From the NCBI RefSeq assembly GCF_029522115.1, contig NZ_JAKWFK010000001.1:496001-560000 (forward strand): a DNA stretch of 64,000 nt, given 5' to 3'. Of this stretch, positions 34,497 to 42,904 are shown in pieces. The position numbers and the translations under genes were made by a program. Numbering within the stretch: the first letter of the stretch is position 1; every line of letters starts with the position of its first letter. The notes under the pieces are model-generated. The model was not told the DNA's origin, made no database searches, and saw only the letters and a list, made by a program, of their open reading frames with translations. The stretch is from Trinickia sp. Y13 (lineage in GTDB: Bacteria; Pseudomonadota; Gammaproteobacteria; Burkholderiales; Burkholderiaceae).

Positions 34497-36305
34497 TCAC
34501 AAGATGTCGGACGCGTAATCGGCCAGCCGCGAGCGCTCGCCGCGTGCGAGCGTGACATGGCCGCTGTGCGCCCATCCTTTGAAACGGTCGACCACGTAGG
34601 TGAGTCCCGAACTGCCTTCGGTCAAATACGGCGTATCGATCTGTGCGATGTTGCCGAGGCAGACGATCTTCGTACCGGGGCCCGCGCGCGTGACGAGCGT
34701 CTTCATTTGCTTGGGCGTTAGATTCTGCGCTTCGTCGATGATCAGGTATTTGTCGACGAAGGTGCGCCCACGCATGAAGTTCATGCTCTTGACCTTGAGG
34801 CGCGAGCGAATCAGCTCCTGCGTGGCGGCACGTCCCCACTCGCCTGCGCTGTCGTCGGTCCGTTGCAGCACTTCGAGGTTATCGTCGAACGCGCCCATCC
34901 ACGGCTGCATCTTCTCTTCTTCGGTGCCGGGCAGAAAACCGATGTCTTCACCCACGGGCACCGTCGCGCGCGTGACGATGATTTCGTTGTACCGCTTCTC
35001 GTCGAGCACTTGCGCAAGACCGGCCGCCAGCGCCACGAGCGTCTTGCCGGTGCCCGCTTGTCCCAGCAGCGTCACGAAGTCGATCTCCGGATTCATGAGC
35101 AGGTTCAACGCGAAGTTCTGCTCGCGGTTGCGCGCCGTAATGCCCCAGACGTTGTTCTTGTTGTGGCTGTAGTCGCGCAGCGTCTGCAAGACGGCCGTCT
35201 TGCCGTTCAGTTCCCGCACGATGGCTTGGAACGGCGGCTCGCCCGTCTGCGGTTCCAGATAAAGGAATTCGTTGACGAGCAGCGACGGGCACAGCGGCCC
35301 GGTCACGCGGTAGTAGGTCGTGCCGGTCTTGTTGTCCTGCCAACTTTCCATGCCCTTGGCATGTTTGGTCCAAAAGTCTTGCGGCAGCGCGCGCACGCCC
35401 GAGAACAGCAGATCCTTGTCCTCGAGCACTTGATCGTTGAAGTAATCCTCGGCAGGCAGACCCAGCGCGTGCGCTTTGATCCGCATGTTGATGTCTTTCG
35501 ACACCAGTACGACCTGCCGATCTTCGCGTTCGCGCTGCAGCGCGCGCACGACCCCCAGTATCTGGTTGTCGGCCTTGCCCTGAGGCAGTCCCTCCACGGG
35601 CTCGATGTCGGCGAGCGTCGTTTGGAAATAGAGGCGGCCTAGCGCCTCGCGGCTGCCAAGGCGAGCAAGCGGCAGCCCCTCGGTGATCGGGCCCGCGTTG
35701 GCGACGAGCGCATCGAGCGTGCGGCTGACTTGCCGCGCATTGCGCGCGACTTCGGACATGCCTTTCTTGTGGTTATCGAGTTCCTCGAGCGTCATCATTG
35801 GCAGATAGACGTCGTGTTCCTCGAAACGGAACAGGCAGGTCGGATCATGCATGAGCACGTTCGTGTCGAGCACGAACAGCTTGCGCACTTCGACCTCGTC
35901 GGCGGCCCCTTTACGGCTGCGCGGCTTGGCGGCGGGCGCAGCCTGCGCTTGCACGGCGGGCGTTGCGGCAGCGGGCGTTTGCGTGCGTGCTTGCACAGGG
36001 GCGGCAGGCGTGGCCGGTTGCAGCAGGGCGGCCGTTTGCTTCGGCTTGCGGCTGCGACCGCCGGCCCCTTGCTCGGCGATGGCGGCCGAGGGCGGCAACG
36101 AACGCACGGCGGCGCCCGCATTGGCGGCAGGCCCCATCGGGGCGGCGACCGCAGCGGTGCCGCTCACCGCGTCGTACTCGGTCGCTTCTGCTTGCTCCCC
36201 AATCGTCCCTGGTTTTTTGGCGGTGCGCGCCGGCCTGGCTTTGGCCTTGAATTCGTCGGGCGGCAAAAGACTGCCGAGTTTGTTGGGCGGGGTAGGCAAA
36301 GGCAT
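34497..36305 (-). CDS. PIN domain-PhoH family ATPase
   Basis: A 602-residue cytoplasmic protein. Residues 40-135 are an Ala/Pro/Gln-rich linker. A PIN nuclease-like domain follows (RKLFVLDTNVLMHDPT, D147, to about 290, DQVVLVSKDINMRIKA-like strands). The PhoH RecA-like ATPase comes last, with Walker A GQAGTGKT (415-422), IIVTRATVPVGEDIGFLPGTEEEKMQPWM, and DEAQNLTPKQMKTLVTRAGPGTK as Walker B. PIN-PhoH fusions are proposed RNA-processing enzymes, with helicase and RNase activity shown for some homologues. AGAGGGAA precedes the ATG. Confidence 0.92.
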   Translation of the reverse strand: MPLPTPPNKLGSLLPPDEFKAKARPARTAKKPGTIGEQAEATEYDAVSGTAAVAAPMGPAANAGAAVRSLPPSAAIAEQGAGGRSRKPKQTAALLQPATPAAPVQARTQTPAAATPAVQAQAAPAAKPRSRKGAADEVEVRKLFVLDTNVLMHDPTCLFRFEEHDVYLPMMTLEELDNHKKGMSEVARNARQVSRTLDALVANAGPITEGLPLARLGSREALGRLYFQTTLADIEPVEGLPQGKADNQILGVVRALQREREDRQVVLVSKDINMRIKAHALGLPAEDYFNDQVLEDKDLLFSGVRALPQDFWTKHAKGMESWQDNKTGTTYYRVTGPLCPSLLVNEFLYLEPQTGEPPFQAIVRELNGKTAVLQTLRDYSHNKNNVWGITARNREQNFALNLLMNPEIDFVTLLGQAGTGKTLVALAAGLAQVLDEKRYNEIIVTRATVPVGEDIGFLPGTEEEKMQPWMGAFDDNLEVLQRTDDSAGEWGRAATQELIRSRLKVKSMNFMRGRTFVDKYLIIDEAQNLTPKQMKTLVTRAGPGTKIVCLGNIAQIDTPYLTEGSSGLTYVVDRFKGWAHSGHVTLARGERSRLADYASDIL

Positions 36306-36475
36306 GGTTTCCCTCTAAGAATCGGGTCGCATCTCGTGCGCCGCCGTGCGAAAAGCTGCCCGCGGTCCCGGGCCGGCCTGCTAGCGGCGCGTTTCAGGTT
36401 TCGGTTCGCCGGTTCGCCTAGATTTCGATCAGCTCCTTAGCAAAGGCCGGCGGCCGAACAGCCTCTGGCCGCCGA

Positions 36476-36519
36476 AAAACAAAAAAGCCGCCGCTCCTGT
36501 TGCGATGGAGCAAGCGGCT
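36476..36519 (-). terminator. Rho-independent terminator of bcp
   Basis: An imperfect stem (AGCCGCCGCTCC at 36485-36496 against GGAGCAAGCGGCT at 36507-36519) is followed on the minus strand by a U-rich run. It is about 120 bases beyond the bcp stop. The remaining bases of 36306-36637 hold no recognisable gene. Confidence 0.7.
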
Positions 36520-36637
36520 CGATTGCGAGCGTCGCGCGGCGCCTGGCGCGTAAAACGTCTGCCATGGCGACGACGCCGGCGCGGCTGCGGACAAGACGAA
36601 GTGAACGGGAACTCATTGCAACGCAATATAACGCGCG

Positions 36638-37099
36638 TCAAAGTGCTTGTACAGCCTCGAGCGTTTCATCGACGTGCCCGGGCACCTTCACCCCCCGCCA
36701 TTCGCGCCTGAGCACGCCCTGAGCGTCGATCAAGAAGGTGGAGCGCTCGATGCCGCGAACTTCTTTGCCATACATCTTTTTCATTTTGATGACGCCGAAC
36801 AGCGAGCACAGCGATTCGTCGGTGTCCGAGATCAGCGGGAACGGCAGTTCGAGTTTTGCCTTGAAGTTTTCGTGCGAGCGCAGGCTGTCGCGCGATACCC
36901 CGACGATCTCCGCGCCTGCCTTCTGAAATTGCGGGTAGAGGTCGCGAAACTGCAGCCCCTCCGTCGTGCACCCGGGCGTGTTGTCCTTCGGGTAGAAATA
37001 CAGCACCAGCTTTTTACCACGCAGGCCGGACAGGGTGATCTCGCCGCCGGTCGCGGGAGCCGAAAAATCGGGGATGAGTTGGTCGACTGCAATAGGCAC
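36638..37099 (-). CDS. bcp: Thiol peroxidase of the Bcp/PrxQ family, resolving Cys absent
   Basis: A 153-residue peroxiredoxin reducing hydrogen peroxide and organic peroxides. The peroxidatic cysteine is C44 in KDNTPGCTTEG, with the conserved Pro, Thr and later Arg of the active site. E. coli Bcp carries its resolving cysteine five residues later (C45/C50); here that position is not Cys and the protein has only one other cysteine (in ESLCSLF). A one-Cys or atypical mechanism is therefore likely. It lies upstream of the PhoH gene on the same strand, but a separate terminator follows it. Confidence 0.93.
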   Translation of the reverse strand: MPIAVDQLIPDFSAPATGGEITLSGLRGKKLVLYFYPKDNTPGCTTEGLQFRDLYPQFQKAGAEIVGVSRDSLRSHENFKAKLELPFPLISDTDESLCSLFGVIKMKKMYGKEVRGIERSTFLIDAQGVLRREWRGVKVPGHVDETLEAVQAL

Positions 37100-37194
37100 G
37101 TGGTTCTCCTGTTTTTATCGCGCGAATTGTCGAGTGGTTCGACGCGGGCCGCACGGCCGCGCAACCCGCCTATGCGGCGCCAAGCGGCCGGCGA

Positions 37195-38091
37195 TCAGTC
37201 CGGCTGGACGATCAGCTCGCCCGAACGGCCCGGAATCGCGCCCCAGGTGACAGGGTACGATGGCAGCAGGCTACGGTCCAGCGCAGCATGGTAATCGCCC
37301 ATCGTCGCAAAGGTATGACCTTGAGCTTGCCAGCCGGCAAGCAATCGCTCGAAGACGGGGGCGAGCTTTTGTCCTTCGAGCTCGGCATGCAGCGTGAACA
37401 CTTGATCGTGAGCGTTGCGGGCCGTGGTGGCGAGCAAGCGCTCGGCAACGTTCGTTTCGTCGCATCCGTCGATGCCCAGCAGTTCGTCCAGCGTGGGTAG
37501 CGTGGTGGGCAGTTGCACGTGCCGAAGCGTTTTGCCATGGACGACGGGACGATACGGCGAGTGGCCCCGCCCATCGGACGAGTACGCCATGCCCCAAGCA
37601 TCGATCTGTTCGAAAGCGTGCTCGTTCATTTGCCAGCCGGCCGATCCGTGCGTAGCCGGCGGCGCGCCGAAAATATCGGCGAACCGAGTGAAGCTTTTTT
37701 GCATCTGGCCGACGGTCCAGTCGCGCCCGCGCGAGCGGACGTTATCCTGCCAGTAGACATGGTCCCACGTGTGAATCCCGCATTCGAAGCCCGCTTCGTG
37801 AATCGCGCGCATATCGGCCACGGCGCGCCGGCCGATGTCGGGGCCGGGCAGCAGCACGCCGTACATGAGCTGCTTCACGCCGTAATGCTCGAGCACGGAC
37901 GTGCGCGAGACCTTCTTCAGGAACCCGGGCCGCAGCACTCTGCGCAGCGCCCAGCCCGTGTGGTCGGGGCCGAGGCTGAACAGAAAAGTCGCGCGCGCCT
38001 TGAAGCGGTCGAGCATGCGCGCGAGATTGGGCACGCCTTCGCGCGTGCCGCGCAGCGTGTCGACGTCGATTTTCAGAACGATGCGGGGCAA
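37195..38091 (-). CDS. arnD: 4-deoxy-4-formamido-L-arabinose-phosphoundecaprenol deformylase
   Basis: A 298-residue NodB-type polysaccharide deacetylase. The metal-binding Asp pair is in LKIDVDTLRG at the N-terminus, and the two metal His are in FECGIHTWDHVYWQD. ATHGSAGWQMNEHAFE carries the second conserved motif. In lipid A modification it removes the formyl group from undecaprenyl-linked Ara4FN before flipping. It is the last gene of the arn cluster, 42 bases after the decarboxylase gene. Confidence 0.94.
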   Translation of the reverse strand: MPRIVLKIDVDTLRGTREGVPNLARMLDRFKARATFLFSLGPDHTGWALRRVLRPGFLKKVSRTSVLEHYGVKQLMYGVLLPGPDIGRRAVADMRAIHEAGFECGIHTWDHVYWQDNVRSRGRDWTVGQMQKSFTRFADIFGAPPATHGSAGWQMNEHAFEQIDAWGMAYSSDGRGHSPYRPVVHGKTLRHVQLPTTLPTLDELLGIDGCDETNVAERLLATTARNAHDQVFTLHAELEGQKLAPVFERLLAGWQAQGHTFATMGDYHAALDRSLLPSYPVTWGAIPGRSGELIVQPD

Positions 38092-38133
38092 AGACGGACC
38101 TCGAAATGTTGCGTCGGCGCGGCCGCGGCGAGC

Positions 38134-39210
38134 TTACTGCTGCTCGACGAGCGCGCGGGCGTCGGCAACGTGGCCGCGATACGCTTCGAAGATTTTGCGC
38201 AGGGCGTCGTCGAAGGTGGCCGTGGGCGCCCAGCCGAGTTCGGCCATCGTATTGTCGATCTTCGGCACGCGATTCTGGACGTCTTGATAACCCTTGCCGT
38301 AGTAAGCGCCCGACGACGTTTCGACGAGTTGCACGCCCTTGGCCGACTCCGCGTACTCGGTATATTCGGCGGCGAGCGCCAACATCTTATGGGCCAGCTC
38401 GCGCACCGAGAAGTTGTTCTTGGGATTGCCGATGTTGTAGATCTTGCCCGAGGCGATGCCGTCTTTGTTCTCGATGATCTTCATCAGCGCGCCGATGCCG
38501 TCGTCGATATCCGTGAACGCGCGCTTTTGCGAGCCGCCATCGACGAGGCTGATGTTCTCGCCGCGCACGATATGCCCCAAGAACTGCGTCACCACGCGCG
38601 AGCTGCCTTCCTTCGGCGTGTAGATCGAATCGAGGCCCGGCCCGATCCAGTTGAACGGGCGGAACAGCGTGAAATTGAGGCCCTCTTGCATGCCATAGCC
38701 CCAGATCACGCGGTCCATCAACTGCTTCGAGCAGGCGTAGATCCATCGCGGTTTGTTGATCGGGCCATAGGTGAGCGCCGATGCCTCGGGATCGAACTCG
38801 TCGTCGGCGCACATGCCGTAGACCTCGGACGTCGACGGAAACACGAGGTGCTTGCGGTACTTGACGGCCGAACGCACGATCGGCAAGTTCGCTTCGAAAT
38901 CGAGCTCGAACACGCGCAGCGGCTGTTGCACGTAGGTAGCCGGCGTTGCGATCGCGACGAGCGGCAGGATCACGTCGCACTTCTTCACGTGATACTCCAC
39001 CCACTCCTTGTTGATCGTGATGTCGCCTTCGAAGAAGTGCATCCGCTCGTGCTTCGTCAAATCGCCCAGCCTGTCCGTCTGCATATCCATGCCGAACACT
39101 TCCCAGTCGGTCGTCTCGAGGATGCGCTTGGACAAATGGTGGCCGATGAAGCCATTGACGCCGAGAATCAGGACTTTCTTAGCGGAACGTTCGGTTTTGG
39201 CGGGATTCAT
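38134..39210 (-). CDS. arnA: UDP-glucuronic acid oxidative decarboxylase (stand-alone ArnA C-terminal domain)
   Basis: A 358-residue extended SDR enzyme. The Rossmann motif is VLILGVNGFIGHHL, and the catalytic region is FPSTSEVYGM with YACSKQLMDRV (Tyr and Lys). LFRPFNWIGPGLDSI and KRAFTDIDDGI match the ArnA decarboxylase domain. It oxidises and decarboxylates UDP-GlcA to the UDP-4-keto-pentose that ArnB aminates. In E. coli this domain is fused to the formyltransferase; here it is a separate gene whose ATG overlaps the formyltransferase TGA (ATGA), so the two are coupled. The upstream frame extension is shadow coding. Confidence 0.93.
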   Translation of the reverse strand: MNPAKTERSAKKVLILGVNGFIGHHLSKRILETTDWEVFGMDMQTDRLGDLTKHERMHFFEGDITINKEWVEYHVKKCDVILPLVAIATPATYVQQPLRVFELDFEANLPIVRSAVKYRKHLVFPSTSEVYGMCADDEFDPEASALTYGPINKPRWIYACSKQLMDRVIWGYGMQEGLNFTLFRPFNWIGPGLDSIYTPKEGSSRVVTQFLGHIVRGENISLVDGGSQKRAFTDIDDGIGALMKIIENKDGIASGKIYNIGNPKNNFSVRELAHKMLALAAEYTEYAESAKGVQLVETSSGAYYGKGYQDVQNRVPKIDNTMAELGWAPTATFDDALRKIFEAYRGHVADARALVEQQ

Positions 39211-40154
39211 GAATGACTGGAACGGTAAGTGAGCTGGGCGAACTGGGCGGGGGTGACGACGGTTTCTTGCCCGTCGCGCTGATGCCGCAGTTCGAAAATG
39301 GCGATCGCACGCGCATCGCCGCATACGCCGAAACATGCATTATCGCTTACGTGCAGACCCGGGGGCAAATCGGCCAAACGGGCGTTGGCGATCGTTTCGA
39401 GACTGGCTAGGCGCGCGCGCGCGATGACGAAGCGCTCGCCGGCAATCTCGGTGAACGCGCCGGGGTAAGGCGGAGCAACCGCGCGCACGAGGTTGTAGAC
39501 CTGCTGCGCGGGCTTGGACCAATCGATACGACCGTCTTCGGGCTTGCGCCCGCCGAAATAACTGCCGCGCGCAAGATCGTTCGGCAGATGCGGGGCTTCG
39601 CCCGCGAGCAGCGCCGGCAGCACGCGCCAGAGCGTTTGCTCGGCCGCGACCGTGACTTTATCGAACACTTCCTGCGCGGTATCGTCGGGCAGGATCGGCA
39701 CGCTCGTCTGTCCGACGATCGCTCCGGCATCGGGCTTGGGCGCCATCTCATGCAGCGTGGCGCCGGTTTCGGTTTCGCCGTTGAGCACGGCCCAGTTCGT
39801 CGGCACGCGGCCTCGGTACTTGGGCAAGAGCGAGCCGTGCATGTTGTAGGCGCCACGCGGCGCGAGCGCAAGCAGGTCCGCCGGCAGCATGTGGCGGTAG
39901 TAGAACGAGAAGATGAAATCGGGCCGGGACCGGGCGAGCGCCTCGCGCAACGTCGCGCTCGTGGGATCGGCGGGCGTGATGGTCTCGATGCCGTGCTCGG
40001 CGGCCACTTGCGCAACGCTGCCGAACCAGATGCGCTCCGCCGGGTTGTCCTCGTGGGTGACGACGAGCGCGATGTCCACGCCGCGCGCAAGCAGCACGCG
40101 CAAGCAGCGCACGCCGACGTTGTGGTACGCGAAGACAACGGCGCGCGGCTTCAT
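39207..40154 (-). CDS. UDP-Ara4N formyltransferase (stand-alone ArnA N-terminal domain)
   Basis: A 315-residue formyltransferase (MKPRAVVFAYHNVGVRCLRVLLARG). The catalytic triad region is AYNMHGSLLPKYRGR (Asn, His) and PKPDAGAIVGQ (Asp), using 10-formyl-tetrahydrofolate. It formylates UDP-L-Ara4N, the form that ArnC transfers to undecaprenyl phosphate. Start ATG overlaps the arnC stop (ATGA) and its stop overlaps the start of the decarboxylase gene, so arnC, this gene and the decarboxylase form a tightly coupled set. E. coli fuses it to the decarboxylase as ArnA. Confidence 0.93.
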   Translation of the reverse strand: MKPRAVVFAYHNVGVRCLRVLLARGVDIALVVTHEDNPAERIWFGSVAQVAAEHGIETITPADPTSATLREALARSRPDFIFSFYYRHMLPADLLALAPRGAYNMHGSLLPKYRGRVPTNWAVLNGETETGATLHEMAPKPDAGAIVGQTSVPILPDDTAQEVFDKVTVAAEQTLWRVLPALLAGEAPHLPNDLARGSYFGGRKPEDGRIDWSKPAQQVYNLVRAVAPPYPGAFTEIAGERFVIARARLASLETIANARLADLPPGLHVSDNACFGVCGDARAIAIFELRHQRDGQETVVTPAQFAQLTYRSSHS

Positions 40155-41200
40155 CGGTCTCGCTCCTCGCTCGGCGCGGGCCGAGCCGTCCCTACGTCGC
40201 GCGCCGCTTCTACGTTTCTCGCGGGGATGGGGGGCGCATCGCCGGGACGCGCTTCGAGCACCGTTTGCACGAGATAGCGAGGCCGTGCGCGGACTTGCTG
40301 ATAAATGCGGCCGATGTACTCGCCGAGCAGCCCCAACGCGAAGATGATGACGCCGAGCATGAAGAACGTGATGGCGAACAGTGTGAACACACCCTGAACC
40401 TCCGCGCCGATGACGAAGCGCCGAATGACGAGCAGCAGAAACAAACCGGCCGATCCCATCGACAAGATTACGCCAATGAACGAAAGCCATTGCAGCGGCA
40501 CGACCGAGAAGCCCGTCACGAGATCGAAGTTGAGCCGGATCAAGCTATAGAGCGAGTACTTCGATTCGCCCGCGAAGCGCTCTTCGTGGGCGACTTCGAC
40601 TTCGATCGGGTTTTGCGCGAAGGTGTAGGCGAGGGCGGGGATGAACGTGTTGACCTCGCCGCATCGATTGATCGTATCGATGATTTGCCGGTTGTAGGCG
40701 CGCAGCATGCAACCCTGATCCGTCATTTTGATATGCGTGATGCGCTCGCGCAGGCGGTTCATCGCGCGCGACGCTTTGCGCCGCCAGAGCGTGTCCTGGC
40801 GCTGGATGCGGATCGAGCCGACATAGTCGTACCCTTCGCGCATCTTGGCGACCAGCTTGCCGATCTCTTCGGGTGGGTTCTGCAAATCGGCGTCGAGCGT
40901 GAGGACGATATCGCCGCGCGACTCCTCGAAGCCGGCGAGGATCGCCATATGCTGCCCGTAGTTGCCGTTGAGCAGCACGACGCGCGTCGTGTCGGGGCGC
41001 GCCCGAAACTGCTCGGCGAGCATCGCGGCCGATTTGTCGCGGCTGCCGTCGTTGATGAAGATGACTTCGTAGGTCGTGCCGAGCGCATCGAGCGCCGGAT
41101 ACAGACGCGCAAACAGCGCGCGCAGCCCGGCCTCCTCGTTGTAGACGGGGATGACGACCGAGACTTCAGGGTGTGCCGAACGGTGTTCCGTATAGCTCAT
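40151..41200 (-). CDS. arnC: Undecaprenyl-phosphate 4-deoxy-4-formamido-L-arabinose transferase
   Basis: A 349-residue GT2 glycosyltransferase. VSVVIPVYNEEAGLRALFARL starts the catalytic domain, IVLTLDADLQNPPEEI is the DxD region, and RERITHIKMTDQGCMLRAYNR follows. Two C-terminal transmembrane helices (about 235-260 and 270-300) anchor it to the inner membrane. It moves Ara4FN from UDP to undecaprenyl phosphate. A hydrophilic tail of about 35 residues extends past GRIYQQVRARPRYLV. It lies 6 bases after arnB. Confidence 0.94.
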   Translation of the reverse strand: MSYTEHRSAHPEVSVVIPVYNEEAGLRALFARLYPALDALGTTYEVIFINDGSRDKSAAMLAEQFRARPDTTRVVLLNGNYGQHMAILAGFEESRGDIVLTLDADLQNPPEEIGKLVAKMREGYDYVGSIRIQRQDTLWRRKASRAMNRLRERITHIKMTDQGCMLRAYNRQIIDTINRCGEVNTFIPALAYTFAQNPIEVEVAHEERFAGESKYSLYSLIRLNFDLVTGFSVVPLQWLSFIGVILSMGSAGLFLLLVIRRFVIGAEVQGVFTLFAITFFMLGVIIFALGLLGEYIGRIYQQVRARPRYLVQTVLEARPGDAPPIPARNVEAARDVGTARPAPSEERDR

Positions 41201-41206
41201 GTCCGC

Positions 41207-42361
41207 TTATTTCCCAAATTGTTCGCAGATCTCGTTGACGGCGCCGCACACGCGCGCCACGTCACGCTCGGTCATCAGCGTGAACATCGGCAGCGTGACC
41301 GTCGTCGCGCCGAAGCGCTCGGCATGCGGAAACATGCCGGGCGCGAAACCGCGCGCGCGGTACAGCGTGAACAGGTGAATTGCCGGGTAATGCACGCCGG
41401 AGCCGATCCGGTACTCGTCATGCAGCTTTTGCATGAACGCGGCGCGATCGATCGTCAGGCGCTCGAGCGGCAGCGTGACTTGGAACATGTGCCAGTTGCC
41501 GTTCTCGAAGTCGGCCGGGGGCAAGCCCATGCCGATCTTCGCTGCCGCACCGCCTTCGAACCCCGCGAAATAGGCGCGCGCCAGCTTCTTGCGCTGGGCC
41601 GTGAACCGTTCGATCTGCGCGAGTTGGCCAAGGCCCACGCGCGCCGCCACGTCGGTCAGATTGTACTTGCCCCCGAGCAGATCGCAGTCCATGCCGTCGT
41701 ATCCCGTGCGGGTGATGCCCTGCAGCCGGTATTTGCGTGCGAGTTCGGCTTCGTGCTCGTCGTTGAGCACGAGTGCGCCGCCCTCGATCGAGGTCAGATT
41801 CTTGTTCGCATGAAAACTGAAGGAAACGATGTCGCCCAGCTTGCCGATCCGCTCGCCGCGCCAGGTTGCGCCGAATGCTTGAGCCGCGTCCTCGATCACG
41901 CGCAGCCGGTAGGCGCGCGCAATGTCGTAGAGCCGGTCCATATCGACGGGCAAGCCGCCGAGAAAGACGGGAATGATCGCCTTCGTGCGCGGCGTGATCG
42001 CCTTTTCTAACAAATTCAGATCGATGTTGCGCGTGATGGGGTCGATGTCGACGAAGACGGGCGTCGCCCCCACTTCCAAGATCACGTTCGCCGTCGCGAC
42101 CCACGATGCCGGGGTCGTGATCACTTCGTCGCCTGCGCCCACGCCCGCGATGCGCAGCCCGATTTCGAGCGTCGCCGTGCCGGAGTTGAACGTGCGCACC
42201 GGACGGCCTCCGCAATACGCCGACAGCGCCTGCTCGAACGCTTGGTTCTGCGGCCCGGTCGTGATCCAGCCGGAGCGCAGCACGTCGACGACGCCCGCGA
42301 TCGTCTCCTCGTCGATTTCGGGGCGCACGAAAGGCAGGAAGGCAAGAGAGTCTAGAGTCAT
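41207..42361 (-). CDS. arnB: UDP-4-amino-4-deoxy-L-arabinose aminotransferase
   Basis: A 384-residue DegT/DnrJ/EryC1 aminotransferase using PLP and glutamate. The PLP lysine is in SFSFHANKNLTSIEGG, and the substrate motifs PFVRPEIDEETIAGVVDVLRSGWITTGP and HLFTLYRARGFAPG match ArnB. It aminates the 4-keto pentose made by the decarboxylase. The gene begins after a hairpin-containing spacer (42362-42482) and is followed closely by arnC. Confidence 0.94.
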   Translation of the reverse strand: MTLDSLAFLPFVRPEIDEETIAGVVDVLRSGWITTGPQNQAFEQALSAYCGGRPVRTFNSGTATLEIGLRIAGVGAGDEVITTPASWVATANVILEVGATPVFVDIDPITRNIDLNLLEKAITPRTKAIIPVFLGGLPVDMDRLYDIARAYRLRVIEDAAQAFGATWRGERIGKLGDIVSFSFHANKNLTSIEGGALVLNDEHEAELARKYRLQGITRTGYDGMDCDLLGGKYNLTDVAARVGLGQLAQIERFTAQRKKLARAYFAGFEGGAAAKIGMGLPPADFENGNWHMFQVTLPLERLTIDRAAFMQKLHDEYRIGSGVHYPAIHLFTLYRARGFAPGMFPHAERFGATTVTLPMFTLMTERDVARVCGAVNEICEQFGK

Positions 42362-42395
42362 GGGCTTCGCTCGAGTACGAAATTGTTGAGTTCGT

Positions 42396-42423
42396 GGCGG
42401 CGCTCGGGGCGCCGCCTTTTTTT
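42396..42423 (+). other. Terminator-like hairpin pointing against the arn operon
   Basis: The stem GGCGGCGC / GCGCCGCC (42396-42403 with 42409-42416), loop TCGGG, is followed on the plus strand by seven T. It sits between the SMR-like gene and arnB but is oriented for plus-strand transcripts, and no plus-strand gene lies upstream. It may stop antisense transcription or act as an mRNA structure; the role is unknown. Confidence 0.55.
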
Positions 42424-42482
42424 ATCGTCGATGTGCATCCGAAGCGCGCCGGTTGCGGCCGGGCGCTCGACCATGGGGCAGC

Positions 42483-42854
42483 TCAACTGCGCGCAAGCAC
42501 GAGCACGCCGATCAGAATGATGCCGATGCCGATCAGCCGTTGCAGGCTCAACGCTTCGCCGAACAAGTACCACGCCGCCACCGCGTTGACCACGTAGCCG
42601 AGCGAGAGCATCGGATAGGCGATCGACACGTCGACGCGCGAGAGGCCGACGATCCAGACGACGACGCTGACGACGTAGCACGCAAGACCGCCGATGATCG
42701 GCCACTGCATCGCGAGCTTCAGTCCGATCGGCAGAATGTTCGCACGGGTGAAATCGAAGTGTCCAACGGCGTTGACGCCGGCCTTGAGCAGCAATTGTGC
42801 GCAGGCGTTCAGTGCGACGCCCAATAGGATGCAAAAAAGCGAAATCGGATTCAT
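42483..42854 (-). CDS. SMR/EamA-type membrane protein, candidate Ara4N lipid flippase subunit (ArnE/F-like)
   Basis: A 123-residue protein with four hydrophobic helices (MNPISLFCILLGVALNACAQLLLKAG, LACYVVSVVVWIVGLSRVD, YPMLSLGYVVNAVAAWYLFGE, LIGIGIILIGVLVLAR). It belongs to the drug/metabolite superfamily, and the LGVALNACAQLLLKAG and VDVSIAYPMLSLGYV motifs resemble ArnE/ArnF. In E. coli two such proteins, ArnE and ArnF, flip undecaprenyl-P-Ara4N. Here only one is seen, between arnT and arnB, so it may act as a homodimer. The call rests on context and topology. Confidence 0.82.
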   Translation of the reverse strand: MNPISLFCILLGVALNACAQLLLKAGVNAVGHFDFTRANILPIGLKLAMQWPIIGGLACYVVSVVVWIVGLSRVDVSIAYPMLSLGYVVNAVAAWYLFGEALSLQRLIGIGIILIGVLVLARS

Positions 42855-42904
42855 CGATGCTCGGACGGTTGGACTCGGTGGGCGTAAGGGTGCGTTTGCG
42901 GTTT

